Assembly: GCA_019232735.1 (NCBI GenBank)
Contig: JAFANL010000198.1
Location: forward strand, 1 to 9,498
DNA from: Aquitalea sp.
GTDB taxonomy: Bacteria; Pseudomonadota; Gammaproteobacteria; Burkholderiales; Chromobacteriaceae
Direction: 5' to 3'
Length of the DNA stretch: 9,498 nucleotides
Shown here: in pieces, positions 6,845 through 9,498 of the stretch
Layout of the letters: each line of letters starts with the position of its first letter
Position numbering within the stretch: the first letter of the stretch is position 1
Notes under the pieces: model-generated
The model's input: the letters and a program-made list of their open reading frames with translations, nothing else
Told to the model about the DNA's origin: nothing
The model's database searches: none
Program-made: the position numbers and the translations under genes

Positions 6845-9457
6845 GTGTCATTGCTCTCGCGTCACTCCAGAACCAGTGGTCAGGTATGGCTGCTGTCCAT
6901 CCTGATGGTCGCCGCCCTGCTGGTGGTGGGCATGCTCTATCAGCGCCAGCAGGCGGAAATGAAGCGCTTTGCCGAGCAAGGGCAAGACAATGTGGTGTGG
7001 GTGTATTCCCAGTTGGGCATCGACTACTTCCGCACCCTGGGGGCTGCCAGGGTGGCGGAGGTGACGGGCAGCACGGCAGACCTGGACGAGCTGCAACTGC
7101 GCTACAACATTCTGGTCTCCCGCATCAATCTGCTGCAGGAATACCGCTACGCATCGCTATTCCAGAATCATGACTGGTATCGGCAACAGATTGACAGCCT
7201 GAGCCGCCTGGTTTCACAAACCGACCGGCAACTGGCCAGCAGCGATGGCTATTTTGACCGCGCCAAGGCCAAAGCCCTGACCCAGGCCCTGGACGGGGTC
7301 AGCGACCAGGTGCGCGAGCTGACCGTCGGCGCCAATACCCGCCTGACTGAAGCAGCCAATATCAGCAATCTGAGCCTGCAGAAAACCAATACCACGGTGG
7401 CCGTCACGGCGGCCTTGCTGATGCTGGTGGCGGCGCTGATTGCCGCGCTGGCCTGGCGCAACCTGTCCTTCAGCGAAAAGCGCCGCGAGGAGGCCGAAGC
7501 CCTCAGCCGCAAGCTGGACCGCGCACTGGAACAGGCCGAAGCCGCCAATATTGCCAAAGGTGCTTTCCTGGCCAATATGAGCCATGAAATCCGTACCCCG
7601 ATGAACGGCATCATCGGCATGACGGAGCTGACGCTGGATACCGACCTGCAGGCCGAGCAGCGCGAATACCTGGAAGTGGTGAAATCATCGGCCGATTCCC
7701 TGCTGATCATCATCAACGACATTCTGGACTTCTCCAAGATCGATGCTGGCAAGATGGTGCTGGAATCACTGCCCTTCTCCTTGCGTAGCCTGCTCAACCA
7801 GACCATCTACCCCTTTGCCCTCAAGGCCGAGGAAAAGCAGCTGGAAGTCATCTGCCAGATCGACCCCGGCCTGCCCGACCGCCTGCTGTCCGACCCCTCT
7901 CGCCTGCGTCAGGTGCTGAACAACCTGCTGGGCAATGCCATCAAGTTCACTCCCAGCGGCGAAGTGGTGCTGAGCGTCAGCGGTCGCCGCCAATCCGCCA
8001 GCCATTATCTGGTGCATTTTTCCGTGCGGGATACCGGCATCGGCATTGCCGCGGACAAACAGCACGTCATCTTCGATGCCTTCGCCCAGGCGGACAACAG
8101 CACCACTCGCCGCTATGGCGGCACCGGACTGGGCCTGTCCATCACCCAGAAACTGGTCACCCTGCTGGGTGGCGAAATCCAGTTGTACAGCACGCCGGGC
8201 CAGGGCTCCGAATTCAGTTTCAGCCTGCCCATGCCGGTGAGCGAACAGCAGCCCGCCCAGCTCAAGCCAGCCGATCTGGCAGGCATCACCGTACTGGTCT
8301 GTGATGACAACCCCACCAACCGCAGCTGGCTGGCTACGCTGCTGCAAAACTGGGGCATGCAGGTCACGCTGGCGGAGGACGGTTTCGCCGCCCTGACACT
8401 ATTGCAGGCACAGCCGCATGCACTGGTCCTGCTCGACAGCCACATGCCCGGCATGTCCGGCTTTGATGTCGCACAGCAGATACAGGCCAGCAACAGCACC
8501 ACCCCCATCATCATGCTGACTTCCTCCGGCGAGCGTGGCGATGCCAGGCGCTGCCAGCAACTGGGCATCGGCGGTTACCTGACCAAACCGGTGTCGCAGG
8601 AGGACCTGCTGGCTGCCATCCAGCAGGTATTGGGGCATGCCGCCGGAGCCGGCAACGGCGCACTGGTGACACGCCATTCCGTGCGGGAATGGCAGGAGCA
8701 GCTCAAGGTTCTGCTGGTGGAAGACAATGCCGTCAATCAGGCACTGGCCGTGGCCATCATGTCGCGCCGTGGTTGCCATGTCAGCCTTGCCAATAACGGA
8801 CAGGAGGCACTGGATGCCCTGCAGCACGGCAGCTTCGATCTGGTGCTGATGGACATGCAGATGCCGGTGATGGATGGTCTGGAAGCCTGCCAGCGGATAC
8901 GCCAGAGCGAAGCGCAAACGCAGCAGCCACGCCTGCCCGTCATCGCCATGACAGCCAATGCCATGCCGGGCGACCGCGAGCGCTGCCTGGCAGCTGGCAT
9001 GGATGGTTATGTCAGCAAGCCTGTCGATGCGGCCCGCCTGTTCGAGGAAATCGGCCAGGTGCTGGGCATGCAGTTTCAGCCGACCCAGCCCGCTGTCGCA
9101 CCCGCTGACCCTGCACGGCCAGCAGCCGCCTTCGACTACCACAAGGCACTGCAAAGCTGCGATGGCGATACCGACTTCCTGCCCATCTTGCTGCAGTCCT
9201 ATGTCTGCGATGCCGGAGTCCGGCTGGGCTTGTTGCGCAGCAGTATCGATGCGGCACCGCTCAAGGAAATCGCCATGGCAGCACACGCCCTGCGCGGCGC
9301 ATCGCTGACGGTGACCGCCGAAACCTTTGCCGCACAATGCCACCTATTGGAACTGGCGGCGCAACAGGACAACCGCCCGCAGGCCAGCGCGGTGCTGGAC
9401 CAGCTGGAGGCCGATTTCCACGCCTTGCAGGCACAGATCCAGCCTCATCTGCCCTGA
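6845..9457 (+). CDS. Hybrid sensor histidine kinase with two receivers and Hpt
   Basis: This 870-residue inner-membrane phosphorelay kinase has TM1 at about 14-31, a periplasmic sensor at 32-184, TM2 at about 185-203, and a short helical linker without a clear HAMP domain. HisKA follows with His247 in SHEIRTP, then HATPase with N-box N364, D396-G398-G400 and GGTGLGL (425-431). Receiver 1 (about 481-596) has D487/D488, D531, T559 and K581. Receiver 2 (about 620-740) has E626/D627, D670, T703 and K725. The Hpt domain (about 763-870) has His814 in AHALRG. Every phosphotransfer residue is present, so the full His-Asp-His relay looks intact. The sensor contains NVVWVYSQL (49-57) and LQLRYNILVSRINLL (83-97), a pattern I know from sensor domains of some GGDEF/EAL proteins. 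The start is GTG with AGGA 7 bases upstream. It is in an operon with the exported protein before it. The final regulator is not in the window. Confidence 0.95.
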   Translation: MSLLSRHSRTSGQVWLLSILMVAALLVVGMLYQRQQAEMKRFAEQGQDNVVWVYSQLGIDYFRTLGAARVAEVTGSTADLDELQLRYNILVSRINLLQEYRYASLFQNHDWYRQQIDSLSRLVSQTDRQLASSDGYFDRAKAKALTQALDGVSDQVRELTVGANTRLTEAANISNLSLQKTNTTVAVTAALLMLVAALIAALAWRNLSFSEKRREEAEALSRKLDRALEQAEAANIAKGAFLANMSHEIRTPMNGIIGMTELTLDTDLQAEQREYLEVVKSSADSLLIIINDILDFSKIDAGKMVLESLPFSLRSLLNQTIYPFALKAEEKQLEVICQIDPGLPDRLLSDPSRLRQVLNNLLGNAIKFTPSGEVVLSVSGRRQSASHYLVHFSVRDTGIGIAADKQHVIFDAFAQADNSTTRRYGGTGLGLSITQKLVTLLGGEIQLYSTPGQGSEFSFSLPMPVSEQQPAQLKPADLAGITVLVCDDNPTNRSWLATLLQNWGMQVTLAEDGFAALTLLQAQPHALVLLDSHMPGMSGFDVAQQIQASNSTTPIIMLTSSGERGDARRCQQLGIGGYLTKPVSQEDLLAAIQQVLGHAAGAGNGALVTRHSVREWQEQLKVLLVEDNAVNQALAVAIMSRRGCHVSLANNGQEALDALQHGSFDLVLMDMQMPVMDGLEACQRIRQSEAQTQQPRLPVIAMTANAMPGDRERCLAAGMDGYVSKPVDAARLFEEIGQVLGMQFQPTQPAVAPADPARPAAAFDYHKALQSCDGDTDFLPILLQSYVCDAGVRLGLLRSSIDAAPLKEIAMAAHALRGASLTVTAETFAAQCHLLELAAQQDNRPQASAVLDQLEADFHALQAQIQPHLP

Positions 9458-9498
9458 TTCCGGCCTCGGCCAAGCCCTCAGCCGGCGCAAAGATGTAA

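Noticed and set aside
9458..9498. Minus-strand reading frame entering from the right edge (ending LHLCAG at a TGA near 9479), or a hairpin from CCGGC/GCCGG
   Set aside because: Only six codons are visible and the hairpin lacks a T-run, so neither a convergent gene nor a terminator can be supported.

Overview
The window reads as an ordinary chromosomal segment of a GC-rich Gram-negative bacterium. The gene content (UvrA close to E. coli in length and motif layout, a YajR-type transporter, an SSB with the DDDIPF tip) and overall style suggest a betaproteobacterium, probably Neisseriales/Chromobacteriaceae (Chromobacterium, Aquitalea, Vogesella and relatives). This placement is inference, with no database search behind it. 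Six protein genes are supported.

Layout. The left part (1-3913) is on the minus strand: a 65-residue exported protein of unknown function (76-273), a VOC/glyoxalase-fold protein (577-1023) with its own promoter inside the end of uvrA, and uvrA (1085-3913), the damage-recognition ATPase of nucleotide excision repair. The right part (4193-9457) is on the plus strand: a YajR-like major facilitator transporter with a C-terminal soluble domain, a short divergent ssb ending in a strong terminator (6136-6170), and a separate two-gene operon (6322-9457). uvrA and ssb diverge as in E. coli, but here the transporter lies between them.

The 279-base gap between uvrA and the transporter is unusual. Positions 4063-4167 are AT-richer than the surroundings (about 46% GC by hand count). 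They carry imperfect terminal inverted repeats flanked by TGA, and the minus-strand RNA could fold into a long imperfect hairpin. A minus-strand terminator-like hairpin follows at 4000-4027, before the likely uvrA promoter. This could be a miniature transposon remnant, a small RNA gene, or both.

The most interesting system is the last operon. It pairs a small exported protein of the sulfite-oxidase (molybdopterin oxidoreductase) fold, which lacks the expected molybdenum-ligand cysteine, with a membrane hybrid histidine kinase (sensor, HisKA, HATPase, two receivers, Hpt). The kinase's periplasmic domain carries a Trp/Gln-Leu and Leu-Arg/Ser-Arg motif pattern that I associate with sensor domains of c-di-GMP enzymes served by PruR-type pterin-binding proteins (PruR-DcpA of Agrobacterium). 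I infer a periplasmic ligand-binding protein that controls a phosphorelay, a kinase version of the PruR-DcpA arrangement. The output regulator is not in the window.
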